From Mimachlamys varia (lineage: Eukaryota > Mollusca > Bivalvia > Pectinida > Pectinidae): a stretch of 64,000 bases of DNA. Within the stretch, counting starts at the first letter, position 1; each line of letters begins with the position of its first letter. Positions 1-12,700 of this stretch are shown here, piece after piece. Below the pieces are notes generated by a model. The model saw only the letters and a program-made list of their open reading frames with translations, was not told the origin of the DNA and did no database searches. The stretch lies in the NCBI GenBank assembly GCA_947623455.1, contig OX392532.1:4423501-4487500 (forward strand), read 5' to 3'. Both the position numbers and the translations under genes were made by a program.

Positions 1-276
1 TTGGAAAATTCATGTTACAGTGAAAATCATCGCATGCATTATACATCTATCAATCAAAAGTTTTGCAGTCAATGAGCAGATAATTAATTTTCAAGAACGG
101 CATTATCAAGGTGTTCTGGGCGGGAACAATGAATCTGTTTATGTTTCCATACAATTTATACAAAGTTTGTTCAACTTGGAGCTTTCTTGTTTAAATAGTA
201 CAAGTTTAAATTTCATTTTAAACAACAAACGTTTTAAGCATTAAGTCAAAAATTTCAATGTTGGTTGTTGTTGCAG

Positions 277-1010
277 GTAAATGGAAAGCAGGCCATTCCA
301 GACAGGATCTCCCCTGTTTAAAGAGTTCATCAGTCGGCGCATCTACCAGGTCAATGTCATTGATCCATAAGTTTATATCATCGTTACACTCAACTTCAGA
401 AGATACTTTACCGTTGTCACCAACGGTCCAGCAATCATCTAAATTACATGTACCTACTCCAAAACTACGAAGAAACAATAGTCAAACAGCCCAAGTTTGG
501 AGTCGTGTCAACGGAGACTCTTCCTCAAAGTCTAAAAGGGAAGTAAATACCGGTGGGTTTGATAAAAGTATAAAAACAAGAAATATTTTAACTAACAAGA
601 AATATCAATTAGAAAATAGGGCTTCAGAAACGTTAAATTCGTCAATCAACGAAGTGAAGAAGAACAATTTGTCTGAATATTTTAATACAAAGAATACATC
701 AATTAATTTTGCAACGGAAGTTAACAAATACGAAAACAACACTACACCACTGCCCGTGACTCCAAACACGGTTCACGTGGTAATAGGGATCCTGGGTATT
801 ATTGTTTTTGTTACGCTTATATGTGGTCTTTTTATCAATGATCTAAAATCCATGATGTTACACATCGTCAGAGGCGAAGAAGGGAGAGCAAGCAGAGAGA
901 CCCAAGCCCTAAGTCATTCGAATCTAACTGTCAACGCTAACTACCAAAACGAATACTCCTTCACAGAAACCTTATCACAGTCCCGCGAACGCTTGTCGTT
1001 TCATGATTAA
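277..1010 (+). CDS. Probable last exon of a single-pass membrane protein, family not recognised
   Basis: A frame open from 258 to the stop at 1008-1010 follows a good acceptor (TTGTTGTTGCAG, ending at 276), so this reads as a 3' terminal exon whose earlier exons lie left of the window. Counting residues from the upstream ATG at 258, there is a basic KSKR-E site at residues 91-94 (nt 528-539) that fits a furin-type cleavage motif. It is followed by a Ser/Asn-rich stretch with several N-glycosylation sequons (NSS, NLS, NTS, NTT), one hydrophobic segment at about residues 172-193 (nt 771-836), and a cytoplasmic-looking Ser/Glu-rich tail. The order furin site, linker, membrane segment, short tail resembles the end of ZP-domain and other shed type I proteins, but no ZP domain is in view. 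A shorter antisense frame (218-478) overlaps and is less convincing. Confidence 0.45.
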
Positions 1011-1610
1011 ATGGAGGAATTTAACAGTGTGACTATGACAATGTCTAGAGAGGTTCAGAAGATAAGTGGCAAAACATAATTTTTTTCAACTAAAGGACAA
1101 CCTAAATGAGCACACAGCTTCATACACCGATGAGAACATGAATTTTGGTCCTGTTTCTGTCAGAGAAAACGTTTCCCAGTTTCGCTTTCAACTCACCTGC
1201 CCGAATTAAGGGCAAATGAGCGTCCATTGTTCCTTCGTCCGTCAATGTTCCTGTAAATCCTTACCAGACATAAACCACAATGCCAAATTGACCAAATTTG
1301 GTCTGAATCATAACTGGATGAAAGGAAACTTATTGTGTATAAATAGTGGGTCTGAACCCGAAGGGGCTTTAGTGGCGGGGTTCAACAAGAGGAACATATT
1401 AATTTATTCAAAATTGTACTCCTTCTGTAAGAATTCAATCCATTTTTGGCCTGAAACATTCGTGGATGAAGGGAAACCGGTTTTGTACCGCATTAGCTGG
1501 GTATATAAATCAAATATCATTTCGTAGTTTTCAGTAGCGTCGCAAAAGAGTCTTACTTGTTAAAAGTCAGATGAGCTTTTGTTTTGTTATGAACATGCCA
1601 GACCTATCGC
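1011..1610. other. Non-coding stretch after the membrane-protein exon
   Basis: Probably 3' UTR and intergenic sequence. A 103-codon open frame (1216-1527) has no recognisable motif and no splice context. I see no polyadenylation signal that I would assign. Confidence 0.4.
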
Positions 1611-1614
1611 TCTA

Positions 1615-2040
1615 TCTTACTATACCTGTTACAGAACAGGTAGCAAAAACATTGCCAAATCTTTTAATTTCATTTTCAATTATATAGACGATGTATTGTC
1701 TATAAACAAAAAGAAGTTTGCTGACCACATCGATTTTCTGAACTTGAAATAAAGGACACAACAGACTCTTCTACTTCAGCTGCTTACCTCGATCTCTACT
1801 TGAACTACGACCAACATGGCCAGCTAATACGCCGGTCGAAACACCGATGTAATTCGGTGTGTGTATCGGCGTTAAACTCGTAAGCAAGCAAGCAAGCAAT
1901 GGACAGCTTATTACATGTACTTAGCTACATGTATACGACAAACGTAAAGATTTCAAATGGCCAATCGTGAACTTTCCATTTCTTGATAAGAACATCCCTT
2001 CTTCTCCAATGTATGGTGTTGATTCGTTATTCTAGGGAAC
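1615..2040 (+). pseudogene. Reverse-transcriptase fragment of a degraded retroelement
   Basis: In the frame near 1650 the translation contains SFNFIFNYIDDVLSINKKKF, a reverse transcriptase palm motif (YIDD as the catalytic box). After a stop and frame changes it continues with a block reading KRKDFKWPIVNFPF (about 1940-1985) and NIPSSPMYGV (about 1990-2020), which follow the same box in a widespread molluscan and fish retroelement RT. The reading frame is broken by stops and there is no 5' or 3' end that I can define, so it is a dead fragment. I cannot assign the clade securely. Just downstream of the YIDD block there is a small hairpin (ACACCGA...TCGGTGT) and an (AAGC)4 run near 1883. Confidence 0.6.
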
Positions 2041-3690
2041 TGCTCTAAATATCGAGATTTTCGTGATCGATGTCAGACGATGCAACTCACACATGTGCTG
2101 CACCTAGAATGGTACATCGGTTCTCACTTTGAGGCCATGGCAATCAATTGGATGTGATCAAGATTAACATGGCGGGAGTCGTCGATGAAGCAGACGATGC
2201 TTACTCTTCCGGAACACCTGTTCTGATTCTCTTGTACTGTTTTCACTTATCTCCGTGTAAATATTTCCTTTGTTCATTTTTTGATCCTGGTTATATCATT
2301 TTCAGTTCGTAAAGTAGTTTTATTGACGATTAGATATTCTCCGATTTTGATTTCTCTCTCTTGATATTACTCGCAAAATTAAAGGCCGAGAGATCTGAAC
2401 TGACTGTCCCCAAAAACAACCAGTTTTCACCAAACTTTTAACAGAAATTCTTAATTACTGAATAAACAATGCAAAGACTAGACCTGCTGTGTTTGTGTTA
2501 TTTAGAATGGTTCTTTAACGAACAAAATAAGTCCACCAGACTCCCGGAGTTTTACTTGAGTTATGATATTGAATTATTCTTTGCGGCTTGCTATGTGCCG
2601 TTGGAGCAAAGGAATTATTCATCAGCAAATAAATGACAACTGCTTGTGTCCATCCTCCACACGAAACGCGGACGCAGTCATGGGAGTCGACATTTACATC
2701 AATTTCGTAGGAACTGCAGAGGGAACTTCACTTGCTGTTTCTCCATTATTACATCCTTCCTCATCTATTACTGGTATTTACATGTCGCAATGTACATTTT
2801 GTGTTTATTTACTCCTTAAAGGTAGGTTGATTTAAGTTCATTTCAGAACAAGATAAAGTTACTTTTGTGTATGGCCTTAGAATCCATGGGGTAAACGCTA
2901 GTTAATATGATCCCCTGTATTTAGATTTTAGTGACCAAATGTTTACCTCAAATCCGAAATATATACTATTTACACACACTTAGTCATGTTTCACTTGAGC
3001 ACAAACTAAAAACACCTGTTGCAAGTTCGTTTTATACTGGATTCAGTCAATCTGTATCGTTTCTTTCAGGTAATTGACAGCCATATCCTTGTTAGAGCAT
3101 ATCTCCAATAGAACTATAGACTTAGAAACATAAACGAACACTCCAACACAGAACAATTTTATTGAAATCCAACTCCTCATCACTTAAAAGTCGGTAAAAT
3201 CTTCCATCTTTGTCACCTTCTTCAAAAAATATTTCAGACTTAGATTTCCTTCGTCTAAAGGCTTATAATTGCAGCTTTCTATTATATTCATTTTTCTGTA
3301 TATGCTAGCTATCATGTTTAAGACATAAAACGGTCGGTTGTTCGGGCGATACCAGTACTGAAGATTCCGTGGTTGATAGAACACATTTAAAGGACAAGTA
3401 GAACCCTTGTATTTTAAACTCTAGTATTCGTGATATTATCAAAACAGCCAAATGAATACAATACAATTTATCATATAACCCGACAGGTATTTTAAACGCC
3501 TTCCTCTAAAGGCTTTCCAATGGACGTGTAACAAGCAATCTGAGACCCTGAAGAGGTCGGACTTACTCGCCTTAGAGACGTGGCTTTCTTGCTCTTACAT
3601 ATTCCGATTGAAAAGACATACAATGTCATATATTATTACGTATATGTATTACCGTAGTACTTCTGAAAATTGTATATGTTAGCACGGTCA
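2041..3690. other. Intergenic, no feature recognised
   Basis: AT-rich sequence with only short open frames (2563-2835 and 3184-3384) that show no motifs, repeats or splice sites good enough to call a gene. Confidence 0.4.
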
Positions 3691-3694
3691 TTGA

Positions 3695-3825
3695 TTACAC
3701 TTAGAACTCAAACTGTCGCACACAAAATAACTAAATTCAGGTAGGCATTATTAGAACTAATACTGTCGCACACAAATTAACTAAATTCAAGTAAATATAT
3801 AATCAATACTGTCGCACACACATAC
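3695..3825. repeat. Short direct repeat, three copies around CTGTCGCACACA
   Basis: The phrase 'aactgtcgcacacaaaataactaaattcaggta' recurs three times with decay at a spacing of about 50 bp. Nothing else is seen between here and about 5060. Confidence 0.6.
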
Positions 3826-5059
3826 ATATAGAGAGAGGAAGCCGAACTAGTGGCAGTTGGTTGTTTTATCTTCTGATGTTATAAAGACATGACGTATACG
3901 AGGAATATTACGTAACGACATTAAGATAAATATGACCTAGCTACTCTCACGAGTTTGGGATTGTTTTCTCACATAACGCTTGCACTTTATCTGGAAAACT
4001 ATGTCTCCTTTGAACTTTGTAGGGGTCCGATGGGGATGGGCAATTGCGCCATTATGATGTCCCAACGGAAGATGACGTCGCAACGCACTTGTTACATGAC
4101 GTCATCAATAAAATTGACCAATGAAATCACGTCCAGGGTAACCAAAACTGTTAGCCAACTCCTACTAGGTTTCTCTGATGAAGGCTTACACTGTATTCTG
4201 ATACACTCTTGAGTATATAAATAACATTTTAATATTGTCACACATACAGAATCATAACAAAAGAATAAGGTCAACAGCGAAAGAGTATATTATAAAATGA
4301 AAGTCAAGTTATTAATCAAACAAATTCATGAATTTTGGAATATAGATTTCTCTGAAAATGTCACAATCAATTATTCATAAAAATACGATTTAACGATAAA
4401 ATCAAGAAACTACAGCAACACAACATAGTACAAAAATATGAAAAAAAAGTCAACTGTGTAATTTCCTTAAAAGGGAAAATTGTCCCCGGAAATAATAAAC
4501 TTAAAAACAATAAAACTTTAATATATATTGTATCAGGAAAGGTATTAAAGCACTCTTGAGTACATGTAGTATACAAATATGTGTTTTATGACTCTTATAC
4601 CATCTATTGTTATATACGCCTACTTATATTCATTCATGTATAGTGTATAGATTGCCCGTGAAGGAAGCATTCGTTATATTGTTGAGAATAGTACAGAGAA
4701 AAATGTATTTCAATATCTTATGGAATGTTGAACAATATGAACAGAAACCATAAAAAATTATCTATAAACAGTAGATGATTGCATAATTTGAATTGGGTTT
4801 GAAATTTGAGCAATGGAGGTAAGACATTACATTAATGTTGGCTCAACACCTGAGTTGCGGAATGTATGGGACTGGAGGTACCACAATTGACAATAGAAGG
4901 TAAAGTACCTGTATATTTAATTCATAGAATTTCGGTTTTACCTGATATATTAAAGGCGGAAGTATTGAAAATCTCCACTTGCGTTATGAGAAATGGGTCT
5001 TTAAAGAATTGAAACACACAAAGGTGTAAATTATGAACGAAGAACAAGAACCATATATA

Positions 5060-6430
5060 TAGAATATGCAGACGGAGTCTATGGAAACGATATGTTGAAG
5101 ACATACTGCAGATAATCAAGAAGAGGTCACTAAAAGAACTGACCACATACATCAACACTACTATATATGCTACAAAAAACATCAAATTTACATGGGGTGA
5201 GGAAACCAACGGCAGAATGTCCTTCCTAGACACTCTGTTAGTAAGGAAAGCTACATCATGTAGCTATAGACGGCCCCGTAAAGGTATTGAGGTATAGAAA
5301 CTAGAAATGTCTGTGAGACATAAACGCCCCCTTCCCCCATATGAAATTAGTTCTTCATGCTTATTACGTATGCGAAGTTCGATGACAATCGGATCAGTAG
5401 TTATTTTAAATAAGCTGGTTACATTACCATGGGGCGGGTCGCGACGGGACAGACATGGGTAACATTATATGCCCCCCATTTCATGGCGAGGACATAAAAA
5501 GACCCATACGGACCAACATCTGAACTTGAATTCTCACCATCCTTTACATCAAAAGTTAGACGTCGTACGCATATTGCTCAACAGGTATGAGACAACTGTC
5601 ACAGAGCAGCACGGCAAACTACAAGAGCAGAAACACATCACTACGGCAATGAAAGCATGTACGTGTGTTTACCCGGGATGGGCCCTAAAACGGGCAGAAT
5701 ATTAGTGTCAAAGTAAGGAAAAAAACAAGAAAAGACCAATTAAGGATAAGTACAACACAAAAGGTCAAGTGGTCATCCCGTATATCAAAGGTATATCCGA
5801 AACCATCCAGAGGATATATCGCAGTCATGGCATAGCAACAGTCATGAAGCCCCACAAAACACTTCGTAACATCCTTGTACATCCTAAGGATAAAACACCC
5901 AAAGAAAACGTTGCAGAATGCATATACAAGATTGGATGAAAAAACTGCGACACATCTTATATTGGAGAAACGGTAAGCCGATTTGATGTTCGTTTTGGTG
6001 AACACCGGAAAGATACTGAAACACAAGAAGAAAAGAAATTCGCCCAATCAGAAAAGAAGCAGGCGAAGTCTCAGATAAACAAATCGACAATCACTGACCA
6101 TGCTATACAGAACACACATGAAATTGACAGGGAAATTTCCAAAGTGCTAGAGAGGGAGAGACCAATCTGCTGAAGCGGCAAATCAAAGAAGTCATCTGGA
6201 TAGAGATGAGGGGGCTTACTGACTCTCGCACATGATGATGGTCATCTATGACAAAGTCTTCAACAAAGCGTAGAGCTCTGAATTGAGTCATTTCGGTACA
6301 ATATCTTTACTTTTGTACATACGCCTTACAGCGTAGACGAAATGACTGAATTGTCGCTACCAACTCTGTACAATTTACAAATGTTGTGTGCTTACGCTTT
6401 GCTCGTCATTTGTCTGATGAAGATGACAGA
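5060..6430 (+). pseudogene. Penelope-like retroelement remnant (RT C-terminal part plus GIY-YIG endonuclease)
   Basis: Conceptual translation with frame changes reads through the order seen in Penelope-like elements. First comes an RT block SLWKRYVEDILQII (about 5070-5115; YVED where active elements have YVDD). Next come FTWGEE...GRMSFLDTLLV (about 5185-5245) and HKKTHTDQHLNLNSHHPLH (about 5493-5550), followed by a helical linker. Last is a GIY-YIG-like block with YKIG, CDTSYIGET, RFDVRFGEH (about 5920-6005). Stops after about 5702 and at about 5937, a frameshift between about 5245 and 5480, and the altered catalytic residue show that it is inactive. The tail near 6400 (GTCATTTGTCTGATGAAGA) may be the 3' end. 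RT plus GIY-YIG endonuclease is the diagnostic architecture of the Penelope class. Confidence 0.8.
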
Positions 6431-7845
6431 ATACATATGGTACATTTATTGGTTGTTTACATAAATACAGGATCAGTGATGCAAGGGGAGTTACTCTTGC
6501 AGATTTGGTTTGTATTCAGAATAAGGTTCCCTGTACATGTGTTGTATAGTATTAGAATCAACAGCTTACCTAGACTTCTGACAACAGTGTTTATTCAAAA
6601 TGGATTTAAAAGTTTTGACTGTTGGTGATGTTATCACATGAACATTTAGATTAGAGAGTTCCAATGGTTAACAATCTGCTCACTGAAGAAATATTTCCTC
6701 AAGTTTAGTTCTCATCGAATCCTTGTTTTATTAGTGTCAGAGCAATATGTCCTCTTGTTTTGTTTTACTATTTGGAATTCAAAATCCTTGGTGAAAACTA
6801 ATTACTATTGATTTTACAATTAAAAAAATAAGAACAATACAAACATAAATTGAGCATGTAAAAATAAAATTCAGCACAATATTATGAAAAATATTAAATG
6901 TTGCTATCAATGGATTATATCCTGAAATTAAAATAAATACAAAAAAATATACATAAATTAGTAGTTTTTTGTATAGAGCAGAGGGGCTGCAGTAGACAAG
7001 TGGTTAAGGTGTCTGCCTTTTTGCTAGTTATAATTACTTGAGTTACTAAAGCATATACACAATTTACATTTGGTAGTTTAAGTGTAAGTTTTTGTCCTTG
7101 GAGAAAATCACATTGACATTCAATAGACACTGAACATTGATATGTTTTTCATGCTGCATATATATGTTTTTCCAAAAATATCTATCAAATAAAAAAGCGT
7201 GCAGACAGAAAATAAACAGCTCTATAACAACATATTTTAGTGACACTGTTATAATGTATAACAATAAGTCTGTTCTACTACAAAAACAGTTCATAAGGAT
7301 ACTTAAGTACTAGTGTATGCTGTACATGTGTGTTCATTGTAATTGTTCATACTAATTCAGTATAAGTGTATGGTTTTCTATGTTATTTACAATTCTTCTA
7401 GTTTGGCACTTGTTTTAGGAATCTAGAGACATCTCATCACTCTCCACTATGATTTAAAAAAAGGCAATTTATAATAGTTCACATTGGATTTCAATGACAT
7501 TACATTATACAGTATTTACATTTGTATTGTTTCTTCTATATGTATACAACTAAAACACACTATGATAATAGTATAAAAACATCCATGAACAAGATCACCT
7601 TATGACGCATTAAGCTACATTGTACATGTAGTTCTATTAGATTGTTGTCACTTTGTTTTGGATAACACAGTTTGTCCCTGCATCAAACACTCAAATACTG
7701 TTATTACATTAATTATTGAACAAAATACAAATCAAATTAAACAATTGCATAATATTATATGGTAAAAGTGTAAATATATGGACAGAAGGCATTTTTTTAT
7801 AAATTTTGTGCCGGTACAATTGCAAATTTAACATGGTTACATCCA
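6431..7845. other. AT-rich intergenic stretch
   Basis: No gene, array or element recognised. Around 6985-7020 a short stretch (TAGACAAGTGGTTAAGGTG) looks like a decayed tRNA A box, but no B box follows. Confidence 0.4.
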
Positions 7846-7847
7846 TA

Positions 7848-7987
7848 CACAGTTACTTGAGTTTCTGTCAGTATATAAAAAACAAATGTTTATATATATG
7901 GAGCCGCCACCTATTACAGAATGTAATGGAAGGCTCATTTCACACATGTATATTTATTATTCACTGACAGAAACTCAAGAGACTGTG
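7848..7987. mobile_element. Foldback / MITE-like element with about 25-bp terminal inverted repeats
   Basis: CTTGAGTTTCTGTCAGT at 7856-7872 is exactly the reverse complement of 7963-7979. Extending outward (CACAGT...) gives 25-bp arms with two mismatches (7848-7872 and 7963-7987). The 90-bp interior also shows imperfect inverted similarity (ATGGAGCC / GGCTCAT). There is no coding capacity. I found no clear target-site duplication, so the superfamily is open. Confidence 0.65.
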
Positions 7988-8361
7988 ATCCATATTAATC
8001 ATAAAGCTGGTTTCATGCAAGATCGATGTAACCTATTTTCATTCATACTATTAAAAACTTGAAAAAAAAATCCTTGAATCCATATAAATACACTTTTATG
8101 AGTATCATCAAACTATATAGCACTTTGAGGGATGGCAAAGACAATACTTGAATGTTAATGTGTTGGGGGAAACATATACGAGTAAATCTGGAGGTCAATA
8201 TATATTGGTAAATGATCCAAAAGATGACAAAACTGAACAATTATTAATCCACACTCAGGCCAATAGAAGCAAAAAAAAAACAACATATGACAACATAATA
8301 GCCAATATATGCCTACTAGTTAAATGTAAAATCTGTTTCTGGATCTATATGCTGACCGTAA

Positions 8362-8362
8362 A

Positions 8363-8393
<31 letters not shown>

Positions 8394-9480
8394 GTTTTGA
8401 TTGTACAAGCCATGATCCTCATGTGGAGGGTGTGGCCTGTGCATCTGTCGAGAGCGAAGTCTTCCTCTCCTCGCCTGGCAATCCAGTGGGTTGGTAGAGT
8501 CCATGTTCAGGGCTGCACGATCATACTTCACAAGTTCTTTCCAAGAAAGCTTTGGTCTGCCTTGACCCCGCTGTGCTGTAATGTTCATAGATCTGACCTG
8601 TGAGATTCAGCTTGTGCTGCGCTCACCGTGTCCAACCCATCTCAGCCTGCCCAATTGGAGCATTTCAGCAATGTCTCTTATTTTGAGTCTAGATAGAAGA
8701 CTCTCAAAGAGGATGTCGTCTTCAGTCTTGACCAGGCAGGTCCATATTATCATGGCTCTGTCGTTACGTTGAAGGCGCTTGACGGTACTCGCTGATGCTG
8801 CCCACGTTTCAGAACCATAAAGCATGACACTCCTCACACAGCCGGAGTAAACGTGACCTCTGGTTGCAGCAGGAAGTTGCTTGTTTGTGAGGATAGGAAG
8901 GAGTTCTCTGAACTTTTTCCAGGCTGATTTGCACCAATTTATGGTTGCAAACTCACACCCCCTACCGGACGAAATGGTATCTCCCGGGTAGCAGAAGTCA
9001 GAGACCACGTCAAGTGTGTCACCTTCAACCTCCTCCTCACTTACTGGCCTACCATCTATTGGTCTTGCTGTGCCTATATAGCGTGGGCATGAGTATTGTG
9101 GGTCCGGTCTAAGTGGACCTTTAATTTCACTGCAGTTCTTGTGGACCCAGCAAGAGCAATTGGTGCAGAAGGTAGAGTTTCTTCCTGTTCCTCTAAGACA
9201 TACCGAACAAGGGTGCTTTCCTGATCTCTGAACTGAGGGAGTTCAGGTTGGGACCAGCAATGATCACTTTGGTCTTTCCCGTGTTCACATTAAGTCCCGT
9301 TGCTTCCATGCCCTTCTTCCAGGTGATGATTCTGTCGACTAGTGCTTCTAGTGAGGTGTCAACAATGGCAAGGTCCTCAGCGTACAAAAGCTCTCAAAGG
9401 CAGCCAGTGCGCAGCTCAAGTGACAAGGCTTTCAGGACGATGATGAAGAGCAGCGGGATGATATTTCCTTTCACAACTCA
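8362..9480 (-). pseudogene. Truncated non-LTR retrotransposon (LINE) remnant with TGA-repeat 3' tail
   Basis: On the minus strand, from 9480 down, the translation gives the RT C box as LLYAEDLAIVD (YAED instead of YADD) and a thumb region (9193-9387). After a frameshift comes a zinc-binding block with CSVC, CTNC and HKNC (about 9210-9130), then SDFCYPGDTISS, SVMLYGSETWA and RLRWVGHGERS (9008-8607), and finally a GRPKLSWKEL block (about 8550). The order RT, CxxC-type zinc motif, YGSETWA, RLRW.GHVER is that of a common animal LINE 3' half. The element ends in a (TGA)n tract (ATC repeats on the plus strand, about 8362-8393), a tail type known from several LINE clades. Premature stops and frame changes show that it is dead and 5'-truncated. 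It lies about 300 bp beyond the 3' end of the reductase coding sequence, in the same orientation. Confidence 0.85.
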
Positions 9481-9780
9481 AGCATTTATGATATGTAATA
9501 TTTATAACTACCACCACAAGCAACGGAAATGTCAAAATCATTCCAGGATTTCTGACACCTTTTCCTCGTCAAAATAAAATACAAATGTCTAATTTTGAAT
9601 GTTAAGTGGATGAGTAAATGGTAAAAGATATACCTTTTGTAAAACCAATTAAATGTTGTTTTTTTTTGCATTTTAAAGCATATGCTATGGGAAAGAATTG
9701 TAAACCCTAGAGGCCTGTCACTTTCACAGCAAAGAAAATTATACCTATATACAATTATGCAATAATACCACTGGAATGTT

Positions 9781-12700
9781 TTACTCTGTTTTTTTCTGCT
9801 TTCCGACAGACCTTCCGAACAATCTGAGGACACAGAGTCGAATGAGTTCAAAGGTTATAGTGAGAGTAAATTCTGGCTTCAGCATATGAATCTTTGGTGC
9901 TCGACCTGTAAACGACAAAATAGAGACATAATGTAACCTGATGACGTAAAAACAATATGTCTAGATAAATAACAGACATGCTTGATAGATAATATCAGTT
10001 TTTCTGTACCCTTACAACCTAATAATATGTCTAGACATTCTGATGTATAATATTATTTTCTATACCCTTACAACCTAACATGTTATTCTGATATATAATA
10101 TTATTTTCTATATCCTTACAACCTAATATATCTAGACATTCTGATATATAATATTATTTTCTATATCCTTACAACCTAATAATATGTCCAGACATTCTGA
10201 TATATAATATTATTTTCTGTACCCTTACAACCTAACAGCATTTCCAGATATTCTGATATATAATATTATTTTTATAACCTAACAACCTAAAATTCTTACA
10301 TCAACTATACAATGAACTCCAAGTTAATTATTTAAAGAAAAAGTTGAATTACAAGAAGTTGAAATTGAGATTATAAAGTTATGGGAGACAAACGTTTACT
10401 GCTATCGAACATAACACAGAAGTGTAGCCCAGTCCAGACCTGTCATAATGTCCGTCCACTTCAACAGGAACTTATCTCCCTTGCGCATCACTGCGGCTGT
10501 GGCTGCATCAAGGAGTATGGGGAATCGGTATGTAAGCTGACAGAAAGCCATTGACCTGTGTGTAACACACACCATTATATACATATATATTTACAGTCTA
10601 CATTGACATTCACTCGATAACCATTACTCAACAGACTATCATTATCACTGCATAACTGTAGTCAAACACGTGATAAATTTCTATGACGTCGACAACAATT
10701 CATGTGGGCGGAGCTATGCAAATCCTACAGTTTGAAACAAATGTGTGACGTCACCAACAATTAACGAAGATTTGACTATAATGAACAAAATAGTTACGAA
10801 CATTTCACAGAAAGATAGACAAGTGTAAATATAAGGATAAACTTTCTATTTTGTTTAGGTTATCAGGGGATAACTACAATGGAAAACAGGTAAATTATAC
10901 ATAACCGGCTTCGCGATAACCTAAACAAAATAGAAAGTTAACCCTTAAATACACAAGACAGAAGGCTATGGAGCTGTGTGTAACACACATCATTATATAC
11001 ATATACAAAAGACAAAAACGCTATGGAGCAGTGTGTAACACACATCATTATATACATATACAGAAGACAGAAAGCCATTGACCTGTGTGTAACACAAATC
11101 ATTATATATACACAAGACAAAAACGCTATGGACCTGTGTGTAACACAAATCATTATATATACACAAGACAGAAACCTATGGACCTGTGTGTAACACAAAT
11201 CATTATATATACACAAGACAGAAACCTATGGACCTGTGTGTAACACACACCATTATATACATATACACAAGACAGAAACCTATGGACCTGTGTGTAACAC
11301 ACACCATTATATACATATACACAAGACAGAAACCTATGGACCTGTGTGTAACACACACCATTATATACATATACAGAAGACAGAAAGCTATGGAGCTGTG
11401 TGTAACACACACCATTATATACATATACACAAGAGAGAAAGCTATGGAGCAGTGTGTAACACACATCATTATATACATATACACAAGACAGAAACCGGTA
11501 CCATGGAGCTGTGTGTAACACACACCATTATATACATATGTACATATACACAAGACAGAAAGCTATGGAGCTGTGTCTAACACACAACATTATATACACA
11601 AGACAGAAAGCCATGGAGCTGTGTGTAACACACACCATTATATACATAAGACAGAAAGCTATGGAGCTGTGTGTAACACACACCATTATATACATGTATA
11701 CACAAGACAGAAAGCTATATGTAGCTGTAACACACACCATTATATACATATACACAAGACAGAAAGCTATGGAGCTGTGTGTAACACACATCATTATATA
11801 CTAATACACAAGACAGAAGGCCATGGATCTTTATATAACACCCATCACATACAAAAGGTGACACATCTACTTTTGATCAGCATAATAACATCCAACTTTA
11901 CAATTGAGTGGCCAGGTAGAGCAGTGGATAGCATATATATACTTGTCTTTCACATAACTGTCAAGGTTTGATTTTCTACTCCGACATGAAATGGTATGAG
12001 GTCACCTGCTGCCTTACCACATTGATTTTTACAGGTACTCTGGTTTCCTACAGGTATATTTTTACAGTTACTTTGGTTTCCTACAGGTATATTTTTACAG
12101 GTACTCTGGTTTCCTACAGGTAAATTTTATACAGGTACTCTGGTTTCCTACAGGTATATTTTACAGGTACTCTGGTTTCCTACAGGTATATTGTAAGTAT
12201 TATTGTACAGGTATTTTTTTTCTATCAGTATTTTGGTTTTCTACAGGTGCTTCAGTTTTCTCCAAAATTAAGACCCCATGCAGATTGCTAACAGCTGGGC
12301 TTATAACAAGAGTGACATTTTGATGCAATTTATGAATGATTTCCAATTGATGTTTTTTGACCTCAGTCAGAAATGGTAACCATGGAGAGCAACATGGTGT
12401 TGCACCACTTGTTAAAACAGACCATTTAAAGTAAATCAAGAGCTGAAAACATCTAAGAAAGTAAAAATAAAAGTCATCATCTTTTTTCTTGGTTTAAGGC
12501 AAATGCCATGTCCACAACATCAACCAATCACCCTATTGTGACTTCAGTCTATTGTGACATCACCCTATTGTGACTTCAGTCTATTTTAAAAATGCTATTT
12601 TACCTTTTAATGATAAAATACTCACCACCGAAAGTCAAACCCAAACTTGTTCATCCATCTTTGATGATATATATTCATTACTTCCTTGTCATAGCTGCCA

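Noticed and set aside
1216..1527. 103-codon plus-strand open frame
   Set aside because: No motif, repeat or splice context; length is within chance for this sequence.
11153..11971. Several 88-132 codon frames on both strands
   Set aside because: They are translations of the acceptor-derived 54-bp array.
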